In this document: positions 37,149-45,887 of the stretch, one piece after another | How the letters are laid out: the number at the start of each line of letters is the position of its first letter | Position numbering within the stretch: the stretch's first letter is position 1 | Source: Flavobacterium psychroterrae | GTDB lineage: Bacteria > Bacteroidota > Bacteroidia > Flavobacteriales > Flavobacteriaceae | Length of the DNA stretch: 64,000 bases | Direction of reading: 5' to 3' | NCBI RefSeq assembly: GCF_018380615.1 | Contig: NZ_JAGYVZ010000004.1 | Coordinates: 218,737 to 282,736 of the forward strand | Notes under the pieces: model-generated | Seen by the model: the letters and a program-made list of their open reading frames with translations, nothing else | Database searches by the model: none | Told to the model about the DNA's origin: nothing | Translations under genes and position numbers: made by a program

Positions 37149-37431
37149 CTCTTAGTTTCTCTTTAAATTCCGAGAAATCAATTGTTCTTCCTGCTTTTAT
37201 ATCATCTTCACTTTTTTGAAATTCCTGAATTAATAGTTCTTCAGGAAACAATAAAGTCGTTATTAACTTCACTTCTTGATGAGTGAAATTTTTTAACTTC
37301 AATTTTCTGTAGTAGGTTGCATGCTTTAAGCCTAATTTTTGCATAAAAAACTCAGCCTTATAATAAGACTTATTTATTAATTCAGGTAAGCTATCAATGT
37401 ATTTTTCGTAATTCTCAACTACTTCTATCAT
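37132..37431 (-). CDS. Probable antitoxin with a helix-turn-helix-like region
   Basis: This 99-residue protein has a central HTH-like stretch, KAEFFMQKLGLKHATYYRKL followed by KLKNFTHQEVKLITTLL (about residues 25-62). The acidic tail is KSEDDIKAGRTIDFSEFKEK followed by LRAKYNI. DIKAGRT.DF.EFK..LR-type tails are common in antitoxins that wrap around RelE/ParE toxins. It is transcribed towards the toxin gene and their coding ends share 17 bp. The assignment rests on this tail and on adjacency. The promoter should lie near 37440-37500. Confidence 0.65.
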   Translation of the reverse strand: MIEVVENYEKYIDSLPELINKSYYKAEFFMQKLGLKHATYYRKLKLKNFTHQEVKLITTLLFPEELLIQEFQKSEDDIKAGRTIDFSEFKEKLRAKYNI

Positions 37432-37554
37432 TTTGTGATACTTTTTATTGCATTATATAATACAAAGATAGTTTAATTTTGATAATAGAAATTGATAAGT
37501 AAGAAGAATTTTATAAAAAAACTTAGCAACTCAGAATCTTAGAGTCTAAGCTCC

Positions 37555-38325
37555 TTAATTCTTAAAAAACACATCATAAGCAAACCGAATCAAAGTACCA
37601 ATTACCACAACCAAAAAGAAAACCCTAATAAATCCATTTCCTTTATTGATTGCCAGTTTTGCACCAATCCATCCGCCAAGTCCGTTGCTTATTGCCATCG
37701 GAATTGCAATTGACCAAATGATCTTTCCTTTTATCATAAACAGACAAATTGATCCAAAATTTGTTGCCAGATTAACCATTTTTGCATTCGCCGAAGCGTG
37801 CAAAAAATCAAAACCTAAAAGTGCAATAAAAGCCACTACAAAAAAACTCCCCGTTCCCGGACCAATAAATCCGTCGTAAAAGCCAACGATTATACTAATT
37901 ACAACAGCGTAAATAATTTGTGTTGTAGCCGAATGATCTTTCGCAACATGTTGTCCAAAATTTTTCTTTGCATACGTATATATAAACAATAACGATAAAA
38001 CTACAAGCAAAAGCGGTTTCATAAAATCATTACTCACCATTGTCAATAAAGTCGATCCTAAAAATGCAGATGGAACAGCAAGACACATCATGATCAAAAG
38101 TAACTTCCACTGAATCACCACTTTTTTCAAATATTGGAAAGCAGCAAACGCAGTTCCTGTAAAAGCAGGGATTTTTAAGGATCCTACAACTGTAGAAACA
38201 GGCAAATTAGGCAACAAGATTAATCCCATTGGAGTTTGAATTAATCCACCACCGCCAACAATTGCATCAATAAATCCTGCAGCAAAAGCAGCCAGGCAAA
38301 GTAAAACGATGATATATGTTTCCAT
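37555..38325 (-). CDS. TauE/SafE-family sulfite/anion exporter
   Basis: The 256-residue integral membrane protein has about eight TM helices. The first holds the family signature AAFAAGFIDAIVGGGGLIQT (about residues 13-32), and an internal repeat copy reads IVGFYDGFIGPGTGSFFVVA (about 140-159), the two halves of the TauE/SafE fold. Family members export sulfite, sulfoacetate or other small anions; the substrate here is unknown. The promoter at 38361-38392 has both Bacteroidota boxes. Confidence 0.95.
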   Translation of the reverse strand: METYIIVLLCLAAFAAGFIDAIVGGGGLIQTPMGLILLPNLPVSTVVGSLKIPAFTGTAFAAFQYLKKVVIQWKLLLIMMCLAVPSAFLGSTLLTMVSNDFMKPLLLVVLSLLFIYTYAKKNFGQHVAKDHSATTQIIYAVVISIIVGFYDGFIGPGTGSFFVVAFIALLGFDFLHASANAKMVNLATNFGSICLFMIKGKIIWSIAIPMAISNGLGGWIGAKLAINKGNGFIRVFFLVVVIGTLIRFAYDVFFKN

Positions 38326-38360
38326 TATGATTGTATTTCAGACAGTTTTAAAAGATGTGC

Positions 38361-38392
38361 ACAAAAGTAGCCTTACATTTTCTTTATTACAA
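38361..38392 (-). promoter_or_regulatory. Complete Bacteroidota promoter for the TauE/SafE gene
   Basis: On the minus strand, TTG (complement of 38390-38392) is followed after 20 bp by TACTTTTGT (complement of 38361-38369). This is the best -33/-7 promoter in the window, 36 bp before the ATG. Confidence 0.75.
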
Positions 38393-38425
38393 TAAAATTT
38401 AAAGTGGATTTCTCAGCAAAAAGTA

Positions 38426-38433
38426 TATTTTTG
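38426..38433 (+). promoter_or_regulatory. -7 element for the DUF7935-like gene
   Basis: TATTTTTG matches TAnnTTTG, 17 bp before the ATG at 38451. This supports that ATG over the upstream in-frame TTG at 38442. Confidence 0.55.
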
Positions 38434-38450
38434 TTGAAAAATTGAACCAA

Positions 38451-38972
38451 ATGGATTTTACAAGAATTATAGAATTAGCCAGTTATACTTTACCAGCCAT
38501 TGTTACCGGATTTGTGGCTTACAGTTTTTTTGAATTGCATATAAAAAACAACGATAAAAAACGTAATTTTTTATTAAACAAAGAAGCTCATAAAGAATCT
38601 TTACCAATACGTTTACAGGCTTACGAGCGTATGACTTTATATTTAGAGCGTATTAATTTGACAAAATTACTTATTAGAATTGTGCCAATTTCACACGAAA
38701 AACACGATTATGAAAATTTTGTAATTGACCAGATCGAGCAAGAATTCGAACACAATCTAACGCAGCAAATTTATATGTCTGATGAATGTTGGACAATAAT
38801 CACAACGGCAAAAAACTCAACGATACAAATGATCCGCAAAGCCGCCATGAGCGATCGTGTTGACAGCGCAGATAAATTAAGAGAGAAAATTTTGAATGAT
38901 TTATTAGAGAAACAATCTCCAAGTAATGCTGCTTTGGGATATATTAAAAATGAGGTTTCGGAATTGTGGTAG
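38451..38972 (+). CDS. DUF7935-like single-TM protein
   Basis: The 173-residue protein (MDFTRIIELASYTLPAIVTG ...) has one N-terminal transmembrane helix (about residues 8-28), then a charged cytoplasmic helical domain with SLPIRLQAYERMTLYLERIN and TIQMIRKAAMSDRVDSADKL. This pattern is a Bacteroidota-specific conserved family; no biochemical role is known. It diverges from the TauE/SafE gene and converges on the patatin gene. Confidence 0.8.
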   Translation: MDFTRIIELASYTLPAIVTGFVAYSFFELHIKNNDKKRNFLLNKEAHKESLPIRLQAYERMTLYLERINLTKLLIRIVPISHEKHDYENFVIDQIEQEFEHNLTQQIYMSDECWTIITTAKNSTIQMIRKAAMSDRVDSADKLREKILNDLLEKQSPSNAALGYIKNEVSELW

Positions 38973-38990
38973 ATTTTAATTTTAGAATTC

Positions 38991-39061
38991 AGATTTTAGA
39001 TTTTAGATTGAGTAAAAGAATAATTTTTAAATTACATACGGCAATCTAAAATCTAAAATCT
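38991..39061. terminator. Long inverted repeat between convergent genes
   Basis: Perfect 20-bp arms (38991-39010 and 39042-39061), made of the repeated word AGATTTTAGATTTTAGATTG, have a 31-nt loop. It can serve as a bidirectional terminator for the DUF7935-like and patatin genes, and reaches into the patatin stop codon. Confidence 0.7.
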
Positions 39062-39959
39062 ACTTATTATCACTCATAACTTCAGACTTATTCTGAGCAT
39101 ATTCGTAACCTTGTTCCCACCATTCTTTCATCACTTCTTTATTAAAAATAAGGGCATTATCTGTTAATCGTGTTGGAGTGTAATATAAGTTAAGTTTCAC
39201 ATCTTTACTGTTTGCCATAAGTTTTCCTATAGCAATATCATGTTTTTCAACCTGATCTAAAGCAATTCGGAACAAATCAATCATTAGTGAAAACGGATTT
39301 TTACCTATAACGGTTTTCGTCATATTCACTTCGGTTTCAAGAATAATTACGTCAATTTCTGTTGCGCCACGATTTATGGCTTCACGAATAGGAACTAAAC
39401 TTGAAAATCCACCATCACCATATTCGCAATTGTCTTTCTCAACCAAACTCATAAACGGAACATAATTACTTGAAATCCAAGACCAATCACAAAACTCTTC
39501 ATAAGTACAATCTTTAACAGATTTATACTCTGATTCATTTTTAGTGAAATTAGTAACCGTAACCACAACATCACTTTTGAGTTTTTTAAGATTATTAAAA
39601 TCAGATATTGAAAAATTTGATTTGATGTATTTACGCAAACCTTTGCTTTCGCCAAATGTCCTTTTTCCTTTAAAAAACTGACGCAAAACATTAAAGTGAT
39701 TAATTGTAACAATATCGATTCCATCTTTAACTTTAACCACAAACGGGCAAATATTAAAGATTCCGTTCATGGTAACATTGGTGTAAACGGAATGAATTTT
39801 TTTGATATGACCAAGTGCCAAATGCGGAATAAGTAAGCTTCCTGTAGAAGTTCCTAAAAACAAATCATATTCGTGATTTTTCTCTTCTATTAAATATTGC
39901 GCTACGCCACCGGCAAATGCGCCCTTACTTCCTCCACCAGAAATAACCAATGCTCTCAT
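39060..39959 (-). CDS. Patatin-like phospholipase
   Basis: The 299-residue protein has the oxyanion loop SGGGSKGAFAGG (residues 7-18), nucleophile Ser38 in GTSTG, and the catalytic Asp182 in DGG. These form the Ser-Asp dyad of patatin lipases. There is no signal peptide, so it acts in the cytoplasm or at the inner leaflet. A putative acyl-hydrolase role is family knowledge; the substrate is unknown. Confidence 0.94.
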   Translation of the reverse strand: MRALVISGGGSKGAFAGGVAQYLIEEKNHEYDLFLGTSTGSLLIPHLALGHIKKIHSVYTNVTMNGIFNICPFVVKVKDGIDIVTINHFNVLRQFFKGKRTFGESKGLRKYIKSNFSISDFNNLKKLKSDVVVTVTNFTKNESEYKSVKDCTYEEFCDWSWISSNYVPFMSLVEKDNCEYGDGGFSSLVPIREAINRGATEIDVIILETEVNMTKTVIGKNPFSLMIDLFRIALDQVEKHDIAIGKLMANSKDVKLNLYYTPTRLTDNALIFNKEVMKEWWEQGYEYAQNKSEVMSDNK

Positions 39960-40022
39960 AAATATAATGTAGGTTTTGTATTTGGATTTTTTTTAGGGGA
40001 GAAAAAAGAGTCAAGAATCAAG

Positions 40023-40186
40023 AGAATAGACTAAAATCTATGTTTATTATTCTCTTGCTTCTATAATCTAGTCTCTATTCTCCAGCATCTACAATCTTGC
40101 CTCTAAAATCTTGCCTCTATTCTCTTGCTTCTCTAATCTTGCCTCTTTAATCTTGCCTCTAAAATCTTGCCTCTATTCTCTAACAT
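40023..40186. repeat. Tandem array of the word AATCTTGCCTCTA
   Basis: About ten degenerate copies of 12-14-bp units (AATCTTGCCTCTA, ATTCTCTTGCTTCT, ATTCTCCAGCATCT) fill the gap between the M1 peptidase stop and the patatin start. The units are adjoining with no unique spacers. Confidence 0.8.
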
Positions 40187-42253
40187 CTAACTTTTCTCAG
40201 CCAGCAAACGATTCAATTGAAACTGTTCATCGGGGGTCAAATTAGGTAAAATTCTATTAAACGAAGCACGCAAATCAGAATTTTTTAATAAAAGTCGGAT
40301 TGTATCTCTGCCATATTTTGAAAATTGCCACATATGATGTGTTGTAGAACCAACTAAATTACTGAGAACCTGATCGTTAATAATCTTAAAAGCAATTAAT
40401 TTTTCAAGTGCATTTTGTCTCGTTGTCGCTTCATATTTGGTTGAAGAAAAATCAATTAATTCTGACACTAATATTTCCGGATTATCGCTATAGTTTGGAG
40501 TTGACAATGCTAAAGAAAGCCATAAAGTACGAAGATTAAAGTCATTGAAACCAATCCAATCTTTTGATTTATCAAGATATTCTGTACGGTGATCAGGAAA
40601 GTTTTTCCATAAATAGTACAAAGCAATTTCCTGTGTCTGATAGGAATTGTCATTTAATAACGTTTCATAACTTGTTCTAAAATCTTCCGGAATTTTAGAC
40701 ATCGAACCAGCAACAGCTTGTCGAACCTGAATCATATTAGTTTGTAACGCTATTTGCAAAAGTTGTTTCTTAGCTTCGTATTTTTCAGTCTCTAATTGAT
40801 TTACAATCGCCTCTTTTACAGTTTCATAAACATTTGATTCCAAAGTCTTCTTTAAAAAATCTTCTTTTTCGGCAAAAGGGGTTTTCTTTAATTTATCAAC
40901 TTCTAAACGAACCAGAATTGCTTTGTTTTTACTCAATAAAGCGTTTGCTGTTGGCGTATCAAAAGCGGTAGATTCCAACCATGTTTTCTGAAATTGAACC
41001 AAATCAAAATCAGATACTTTTTTAATTTCATCAAAAAAGTTTTGCGTATTCACGTTTTGATAAGCGTACTTTTTTAAATAACTTTTAATTGCCTTTTTGA
41101 ATGCTTTATCGCCAATAGATTCATGCAAAACAAACAAAGCCCAGGCTCCTTTTTCGTAAAAAGTCAACGAACTTGCTTTGGCATTTAAAACCGGAATAGA
41201 ATCAGTTCTGGAAGCAAATTTTATTTGTTGCGCCGTCTCGTATAATTTTGAATAGAAAAAATCATCACCATAAATTTCTCTTTCTGCCAAAGCCGCATAA
41301 TATGTTGCAAAACCTTCCTGAAGCCAGTGATGCGTGCTGCTTTCGGCAGTAATTAAATCACCAAACCAGTGATGCGCTAATTCATGTGCATCAACATTTG
41401 TGTAATTTCGATCTGCAAAACCAGTTGAATCAACTACATAACGAGTTGCAAAAAGCGTAGTTGTGGTATTTTCCATTCCGGCATATAAAAAATCACGAAC
41501 CGGAATTTCTCGATAAATTCCCCAAGGATACTTCACTCCTATTTCCTTTTCCAAAAAATCGAAAATGCGTTTTGAATATCTGTAAGTCGGTTCAAAACGA
41601 TTGGCATCTTTATTTTCCAGATAGTATTCTAGCGGAATTTTAGATTTTGCCTTGAATTCTTTTTTATCATATTTCCCAATTGCCAGCATTAATAAATAGG
41701 AACTCATTGGTTTTTCCATTTGATATTGCCAATGAATTAAATTTCCGTCTGGATTCTTTTCCTTTAAAATTCCGTTAGAAACTACCTGATAATCTTTATC
41801 ATAAGTAATTCCGAGATTAAAAATCACCTTTTCATTTACATCATCAAAACTCGGAAACCAATTACTCGTATATCTGCCTTGTCCTTGCGTCCAGATTTGA
41901 ACTTCAGAATTTTCAATGGCAACAAAATATAATGCCTGTTTCGGTTTAACCAAATATTCAAAAGTCAAATGATTTTGCCCTTTCTGGAAATTACCAATGA
42001 TTTTTAATTCCTTGCCCGTATTAATATAAATCGCCTCTTTATTATAAATTTGAACATGAGTAAATTCCATGTTTTTGGCATCGATTTTTATAGTATCAAC
42101 GGGTTTTAAAACCTCAAATTGATAATGGACAATTCCGGAGACTGATTTTTCGGTTGCATTTAATTTCAATTGTCCGTTAACTGATTTAAAATCGATAAAC
42201 TGGGTTTGTTGTGCAAAAGCAAAACTGGAGATAAATAAAAAAATGTATTTCAT
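40187..42253 (-). CDS. M1-family zinc metallopeptidase (aminopeptidase)
   Basis: The 688-residue exported enzyme has a signal peptide (about 1-15), the exopeptidase motif GMEN at 259-262, and the zinc site HELAH at 290-294. The third ligand is Glu313 in LQEGFATYY. This is the arrangement of aminopeptidase N/leukotriene A4 hydrolase-type enzymes. The C-terminal part (about 480-688) is helical, HEAT-like. It removes N-terminal residues from peptides in the periplasm. It ends in the tract of short tandem repeats, and its start is 6 bp from the stop of the upstream RAYT gene. Confidence 0.95.
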   Translation of the reverse strand: MKYIFLFISSFAFAQQTQFIDFKSVNGQLKLNATEKSVSGIVHYQFEVLKPVDTIKIDAKNMEFTHVQIYNKEAIYINTGKELKIIGNFQKGQNHLTFEYLVKPKQALYFVAIENSEVQIWTQGQGRYTSNWFPSFDDVNEKVIFNLGITYDKDYQVVSNGILKEKNPDGNLIHWQYQMEKPMSSYLLMLAIGKYDKKEFKAKSKIPLEYYLENKDANRFEPTYRYSKRIFDFLEKEIGVKYPWGIYREIPVRDFLYAGMENTTTTLFATRYVVDSTGFADRNYTNVDAHELAHHWFGDLITAESSTHHWLQEGFATYYAALAEREIYGDDFFYSKLYETAQQIKFASRTDSIPVLNAKASSLTFYEKGAWALFVLHESIGDKAFKKAIKSYLKKYAYQNVNTQNFFDEIKKVSDFDLVQFQKTWLESTAFDTPTANALLSKNKAILVRLEVDKLKKTPFAEKEDFLKKTLESNVYETVKEAIVNQLETEKYEAKKQLLQIALQTNMIQVRQAVAGSMSKIPEDFRTSYETLLNDNSYQTQEIALYYLWKNFPDHRTEYLDKSKDWIGFNDFNLRTLWLSLALSTPNYSDNPEILVSELIDFSSTKYEATTRQNALEKLIAFKIINDQVLSNLVGSTTHHMWQFSKYGRDTIRLLLKNSDLRASFNRILPNLTPDEQFQLNRLLAEKS

Positions 42254-42259
42254 TAAAAA

Positions 42260-43090
42260 TTAGAGTTTCATAGAATCCGTTTCCCACGAACTTGGGTTGG
42301 TTTTTATATAATTGTAAATTGTCTCAAATCTTTTGTAATTACGAACAATATGATCGTGATAATTGGATTGCCAAATCGAAACCGATCCGTTGATTTGTCT
42401 GGTTGTCACCGATTTGAATAAAGCAACAAATGACGAAATAGAATTAGGTTTTCGGGATAATGTTGATTCCAATTGTTTTTGATTGTGTTCACGATTTTGA
42501 TTGAAATTTTGCCCAAAATTTTCATCAAAATTATTCTCCTGGCGATTCCGTAGAGGCGCACAGCAGTGCGTCTCGCCAAAGATTGGCAAATTAGATATTT
42601 CATTATTTGTGGCGACATTCGTTGTCGATATGCTGGACGGAGACGCACTGCTGTGCGCCTCTACGATATGCGTGTGTGCAATTTTTGTGTTGATATTTTT
42701 TGTGCCGTCAATTTTTGCGTTGATGATTATTGTATTGATGATTTTTGTATTGATGATTTTCGTATCGTCAATTTTCGTGTCGATAATTTTTGTGTCGATG
42801 ATTTGCGTTTCTAATCGCGGTTGCTGAATCTCAATTAATAAATGAATATGATTTGGCATCACAATCCAATTATGGAAAAACCAATTTTTACGAATTTTAA
42901 TCGATTTCAATAATTCATTTTCTACAATTTGACCATTCTCGTTTAAAATCATTTTATCATTTATAATAGATCTAAAAATACATTCTCGATTTTTAGTAAC
43001 CATTGTAATAAAATAAACAGCTTCACCGGAATAATCCCAGTTTTTCAATCTTTTAGAATCAATTTTAAATTTATCTTTAAATAATGTCAT
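42260..43090 (-). CDS. REP-associated tyrosine transposase (RAYT, Y1/HUH family) with an inserted repeat region
   Basis: This 276-residue protein is split into two conserved parts. Residues 1-88 hold the Y1 transposase strands (AVYFITMVTKNRECIFR) and the HUH motif VMPNHIHLLIEI with His81 and His83. Residues 212-276 carry SFVALFKSVTTRQING and IWQSNYHDHIVRNYKRFETI, where a tyrosine is expected to be catalytic. Between them, residues 90-210 are low-complexity. About 98-137 are TKI(I/D)(D/N) pentapeptide repeats from the minisatellite at 42680-42807, and 142-181 are encoded by the REP-like palindrome at 42549-42665. RAYTs process REP hairpins; a REP inside the transposase's own frame is notable. 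The frame stays open throughout. Confidence 0.88.
   Translation of the reverse strand: MTLFKDKFKIDSKRLKNWDYSGEAVYFITMVTKNRECIFRSIINDKMILNENGQIVENELLKSIKIRKNWFFHNWIVMPNHIHLLIEIQQPRLETQIIDTKIIDTKIDDTKIINTKIINTIIINAKIDGTKNINTKIAHTHIVEAHSSASPSSISTTNVATNNEISNLPIFGETHCCAPLRNRQENNFDENFGQNFNQNREHNQKQLESTLSRKPNSISSFVALFKSVTTRQINGSVSIWQSNYHDHIVRNYKRFETIYNYIKTNPSSWETDSMKL
42549..42665. repeat. REP-like 26-bp perfect inverted repeat inside the RAYT gene
   Basis: The left arm 42549-42574 starts CGTAGAGGCGCACAGCAGTG and the right arm 42640-42665 is its exact reverse complement, with a 65-bp loop. Each arm contains the smaller palindromic core CGCACAGCAGTGCG. The half-site ACTGCTG(T/C)GCGCCTCTAC recurs at 59120-59137. 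Confidence 0.9.
42680..42807. repeat. 15-bp minisatellite within the RAYT coding sequence
   Basis: Eight adjoining units of the form (A/G)ATTTTTGTGT(T/C)GAT (plus strand) and a partial ninth encode degenerate five-residue repeats (TKIID, TKIDD, TKIIN). The 15-bp period keeps the frame whatever the copy number. Confidence 0.88.
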
Positions 43091-43179
43091 TTTTCGGCGT
43101 GTAAGAAATCCAAAGTTACAAAGGTTTCACCAACAAATCGAATCAAATTTGTAAGTTTACCAGAGAAAATTATAACAAC

Positions 43180-43917
43180 GTGTCGACACCCAAAAAAGCA
43201 TTATTTAACTGGAGCAGCGGAAAAGATTCTGCTTTGGCATTATATAAAACACTGCAAAATACTGATTTTAAAATCGAATATTTATTAACGAGTGTAAATC
43301 AACAATTCCAACGTATTTCGATGCATGGCGTTCGTGTTGAATTACTTGAAGCACAGGCAAAAAGTATTGGTTTACCATTAAAAATCATGCAGGTTCCTGA
43401 AATGCCAACAATGGAAGTCTACGAAAATGTAATGACTGAGACTTTGACCGAATTAAAAAATCAAGGCATTGGATATTCTATTTTCGGTGATATTTTTCTG
43501 GAAGATCTACGCAAATATCGCGAAGATCAATTGGCTAAAATAGGTTTTGAAGGTATTTTTCCGCTTTGGAAGATTCCGACAATTGATTTAATTCAGGAAT
43601 TTATTTCGTTAGGTTTTAAAACAATTGTAGTTTGTGTTAATGAACGTTATCTCGATAAAAGTTTTGTTGGCAGAATCATAGATCAGGATTTTATCAATGA
43701 TTTACCTGAAAACGTCGATGTTTGCGGAGAAAATGGCGAATTTCATACTTTTACTTTTGACGGACCAATTTTCTCTGAACCAATAAATTTTGAAATTGGC
43801 GAAATCGTGTATCGAAAATATGAAAAACCCAAAAGACAGGATTCCTCAGATACGGCTTGCGATACAAATGCAAGTGACGCCTTTGATTTTGGATTTTGGT
43901 ATTGTGATTTAATTTAA
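43180..43917 (+). CDS. Dph6-like PP-loop ATPase (adenine nucleotide alpha-hydrolase superfamily)
   Basis: The 245-residue protein has the PP-loop ATP pyrophosphatase motif NWSSGKDSALALY near residues 10-22. The Dph6/ATP_bind_4 features include EYLLTSVNQQFQRISMHGVR, YSIFGDIFLEDLRKYREDQL and GENGEFHTFTFDGPIF. Dph6 amidates diphthine on elongation factor 2 in archaea and eukaryotes, which does not exist in bacteria, so the bacterial substrate is unknown. The start is GTG at 43180. It is followed at 7 bp by a small lipoprotein gene and diverges from the RAYT. Confidence 0.88.
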   Translation: MSTPKKALFNWSSGKDSALALYKTLQNTDFKIEYLLTSVNQQFQRISMHGVRVELLEAQAKSIGLPLKIMQVPEMPTMEVYENVMTETLTELKNQGIGYSIFGDIFLEDLRKYREDQLAKIGFEGIFPLWKIPTIDLIQEFISLGFKTIVVCVNERYLDKSFVGRIIDQDFINDLPENVDVCGENGEFHTFTFDGPIFSEPINFEIGEIVYRKYEKPKRQDSSDTACDTNASDAFDFGFWYCDLI

Positions 43918-43923
43918 GAAAAA

Positions 43924-44325
43924 ATGAAAAGATTTAATTTTAAGAAATTACCTGCGCTTATTTTATTAATTACTACTGCTTTCGTCTGTCATAGCTGTTT
44001 AGTGAGCAGATGTAAACGACCACAAATTGTGGGTTATATTTATGATTCAATTACGCGCCAACCCATTGTAAATTGCAAAGTTGGAGAAAATCTTACGGAT
44101 ATAAAAGGTTATTTTAAATTAAAGGAACAACGCTATTCGCAGTTTACATTTATTGGTTATGAAGCGCCTCCGTTACTAGTAAATGAAGAAATTTACAAAG
44201 AAGATTATCAAAAAAAGTCTATTCAGTTATTCAACCCTTTTGGTGGCGGAAACAGAAAAGGAACCATTCATAACGCCGACACCATTTTTCTGAAGAAAAA
44301 ATTGATATCAACTGATTATAAATAA
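43924..44325 (+). CDS. Small lipoprotein with a carboxypeptidase-regulatory-like domain
   Basis: The 133-residue protein has a signal sequence ending ITTAFVCHSC (Cys25, probable lipid attachment). A short beta-sandwich follows (VGYIYDSITRQPIVNCKVGE, then DIKGYFKLKEQRYSQFTFIG), as in CarbopepD_reg-like domains. The C-terminal tail ends in TIFLKKKLIST. Its function is unknown. Its 7-bp distance to the PP-loop gene suggests cotranscription. Confidence 0.8.
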   Translation: MKRFNFKKLPALILLITTAFVCHSCLVSRCKRPQIVGYIYDSITRQPIVNCKVGENLTDIKGYFKLKEQRYSQFTFIGYEAPPLLVNEEIYKEDYQKKSIQLFNPFGGGNRKGTIHNADTIFLKKKLISTDYK

Positions 44326-44479
44326 TTTAATTTAGTGAGAAAAATATAATTAAAATCAATTAGAAAATTTATTAACTACTTAATTTTGCCACAGATTTCA
44401 TGATTAAAAAGATTTCCAAATTATCCCATTTTCAATTATCCCGCTACCAAATTATCTAATTATCAAATTGGCACATTAT

Positions 44480-45028
44480 CTAATTATTTTCAGAATACAT
44501 TGCAAGCAAATTAGTAACCGTGTTCCAGTTTCTAATTGTTGCTGTTACGTTTAGTTTTTTCTCGATATATTTTTGATCAAATCTCGTTTTTCCGGCTCCA
44601 ACGGCATATTTAATAAAAATCCTGTTACCATCAATACTGGCTTCATCCGGTTTGAACTGGCTGATTTTTAAGTCGTTTATATTTTCGCTTTTTAAAGCTA
44701 CAGAAACAAAAGCCACATACAATTTTTTAGTATCTAAATCTTTTTCTTTTAAAAATGGACTGTTTTTAAAACACAATTCAAGATCTTCTTTGGTAACAAC
44801 AACCACAGGAACTTCATGACCAAAAACTTTAAAAATTTCCTGTTTGATCATAAATCCTACTTTCGAAACACTATCTTCTTCAGTATCAACAAAAACATTT
44901 CCGGATTGCAAATAAGTTCTAACGTTTTGAAAACCAATATTTTCTAACATTGTTTTCAAAGCATCCATTTTCATCATATTGTGACCGGAAACATTAATTC
45001 CGCGCAAAAGTGCTAAGTGTGTTGTCAT
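44480..45028 (-). CDS. DUF1697-family protein
   Basis: The 182-residue soluble protein begins with MTTHLALLRGINVSGHNMMK followed by MDALKTMLENIGFQNVRTYL, and carries the family stretch QSGNVFVDTEE. It ends with LNVTATIRNWNTVTNLLAM, the conserved final segment of DUF1697. The family is common in bacteria and its biochemical role is not known. It lies between the small lipoprotein and lipocalin genes, with word-repeat sequence (AATTATC words) downstream. Confidence 0.95.
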   Translation of the reverse strand: MTTHLALLRGINVSGHNMMKMDALKTMLENIGFQNVRTYLQSGNVFVDTEEDSVSKVGFMIKQEIFKVFGHEVPVVVVTKEDLELCFKNSPFLKEKDLDTKKLYVAFVSVALKSENINDLKISQFKPDEASIDGNRIFIKYAVGAGKTRFDQKYIEKKLNVTATIRNWNTVTNLLAMYSENN

Positions 45029-45113
45029 TTCAAAAATTTAGGATAAAATAAAAAGAGCATTCAATAATTTGAAATCAAATACTCCCTATATCTGCAAACT
45101 TACAGCTTTTTAT

Positions 45114-45545
45114 TTATGATTTTTTATAAAGTAAGCCCGGACCATCACACATTTGCCATGAACTTTGTAATAAATTGTCTTCATTAATTGAGAGAAATTC
45201 AGATAAATCTCCCATACAATTCCCTATAATTGGACTACTTTCTTTGTGAGTTAACGCAAAACCTACAGTATTATCTTTTTTTTCAATTACAAATGTTCCG
45301 CTGGAAGTTGTAGTTGTATTGTCTGCTACTCTGGTCTTTACAAATGTTCCGTCAGTATTAAAAACATAATTTTCCTGCCATTCCATTTTAGATCCTGTAG
45401 TTTCGGCATTAATTTTATTGCCAGAAATTTTAACTAAAGTCCACTTTCCGTAATAATCACTTACAGCTGATGCTTTTGATTTATCATTACTTGAACAAGA
45501 TATAAGACTTAATATAAGGACAAGTACAATTGCAATTTTTTTCAT
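45114..45545 (-). CDS. Lipocalin-like lipoprotein
   Basis: The 143-residue protein has a lipoprotein signal (LVLILSLISC, Cys17) and a lipocalin-like beta-barrel. YYGKWTLVKISGNKINAETT is the typical first strand (G-x-W), then YVFNTDGTFVKTRV, then GTFVIEKKDN. Members bind small hydrophobic ligands or are structural; the ligand is unknown. It lies 85 bp upstream of the DUF1697 gene. Confidence 0.88.
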   Translation of the reverse strand: MKKIAIVLVLILSLISCSSNDKSKASAVSDYYGKWTLVKISGNKINAETTGSKMEWQENYVFNTDGTFVKTRVADNTTTTSSGTFVIEKKDNTVGFALTHKESSPIIGNCMGDLSEFLSINEDNLLQSSWQMCDGPGLLYKKS

Positions 45546-45887
45546 TTGTTTAGTTTTTTAAGAGTTAATATACTTATAATATTATTTTTTTATTAAATGG
45601 TTGTTTTAGTTATGATTTAATAATATAAAACTATGCATAAATATTTTAAAATTAAGTAATAACTTACATTAATTAACGATAAACTTTTAAAAATCATTTC
45701 AAGAAAACCAATGTAATTGATTTTGAAACCATATTAGACTTTCAAAATTGTGAATTAAAATCTATCTTCGCTTGAGAAAGAAAAAAGAGTAAAGAAGAAA
45801 GAAAATAGACACATATAAGTCTTTCTTCTTGCTTCTATTATCTTCATCTAAACTAAAATATAAAAATCTAAGCCAGTCTAAAAAAAA
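45546..45887. other. 342-bp AT-rich intergenic region upstream of recG
   Basis: Divergent promoter region for the lipocalin-like gene and recG. The part near recG contains AAGAAAGAAAATAG / AGTCTTTCTTCTTGCTTCT words (45775-45850) forming a loose inverted repeat. I see no ORF or perfect TAnnTTTG motif. Confidence 0.5.

Noticed and set aside
40023..40186. CRISPR-like array of short repeats
   Set aside because: The units are 12-14 bp, degenerate and adjoining, with no unique spacers and no cas genes.
42501..42827. Plus-strand ORFs of 108 and 82 codons overlapping the RAYT
   Set aside because: They arise from the 15-bp minisatellite, which is open in several frames; the minus-strand frame carries the conserved HUH and Tyr motifs at both ends.
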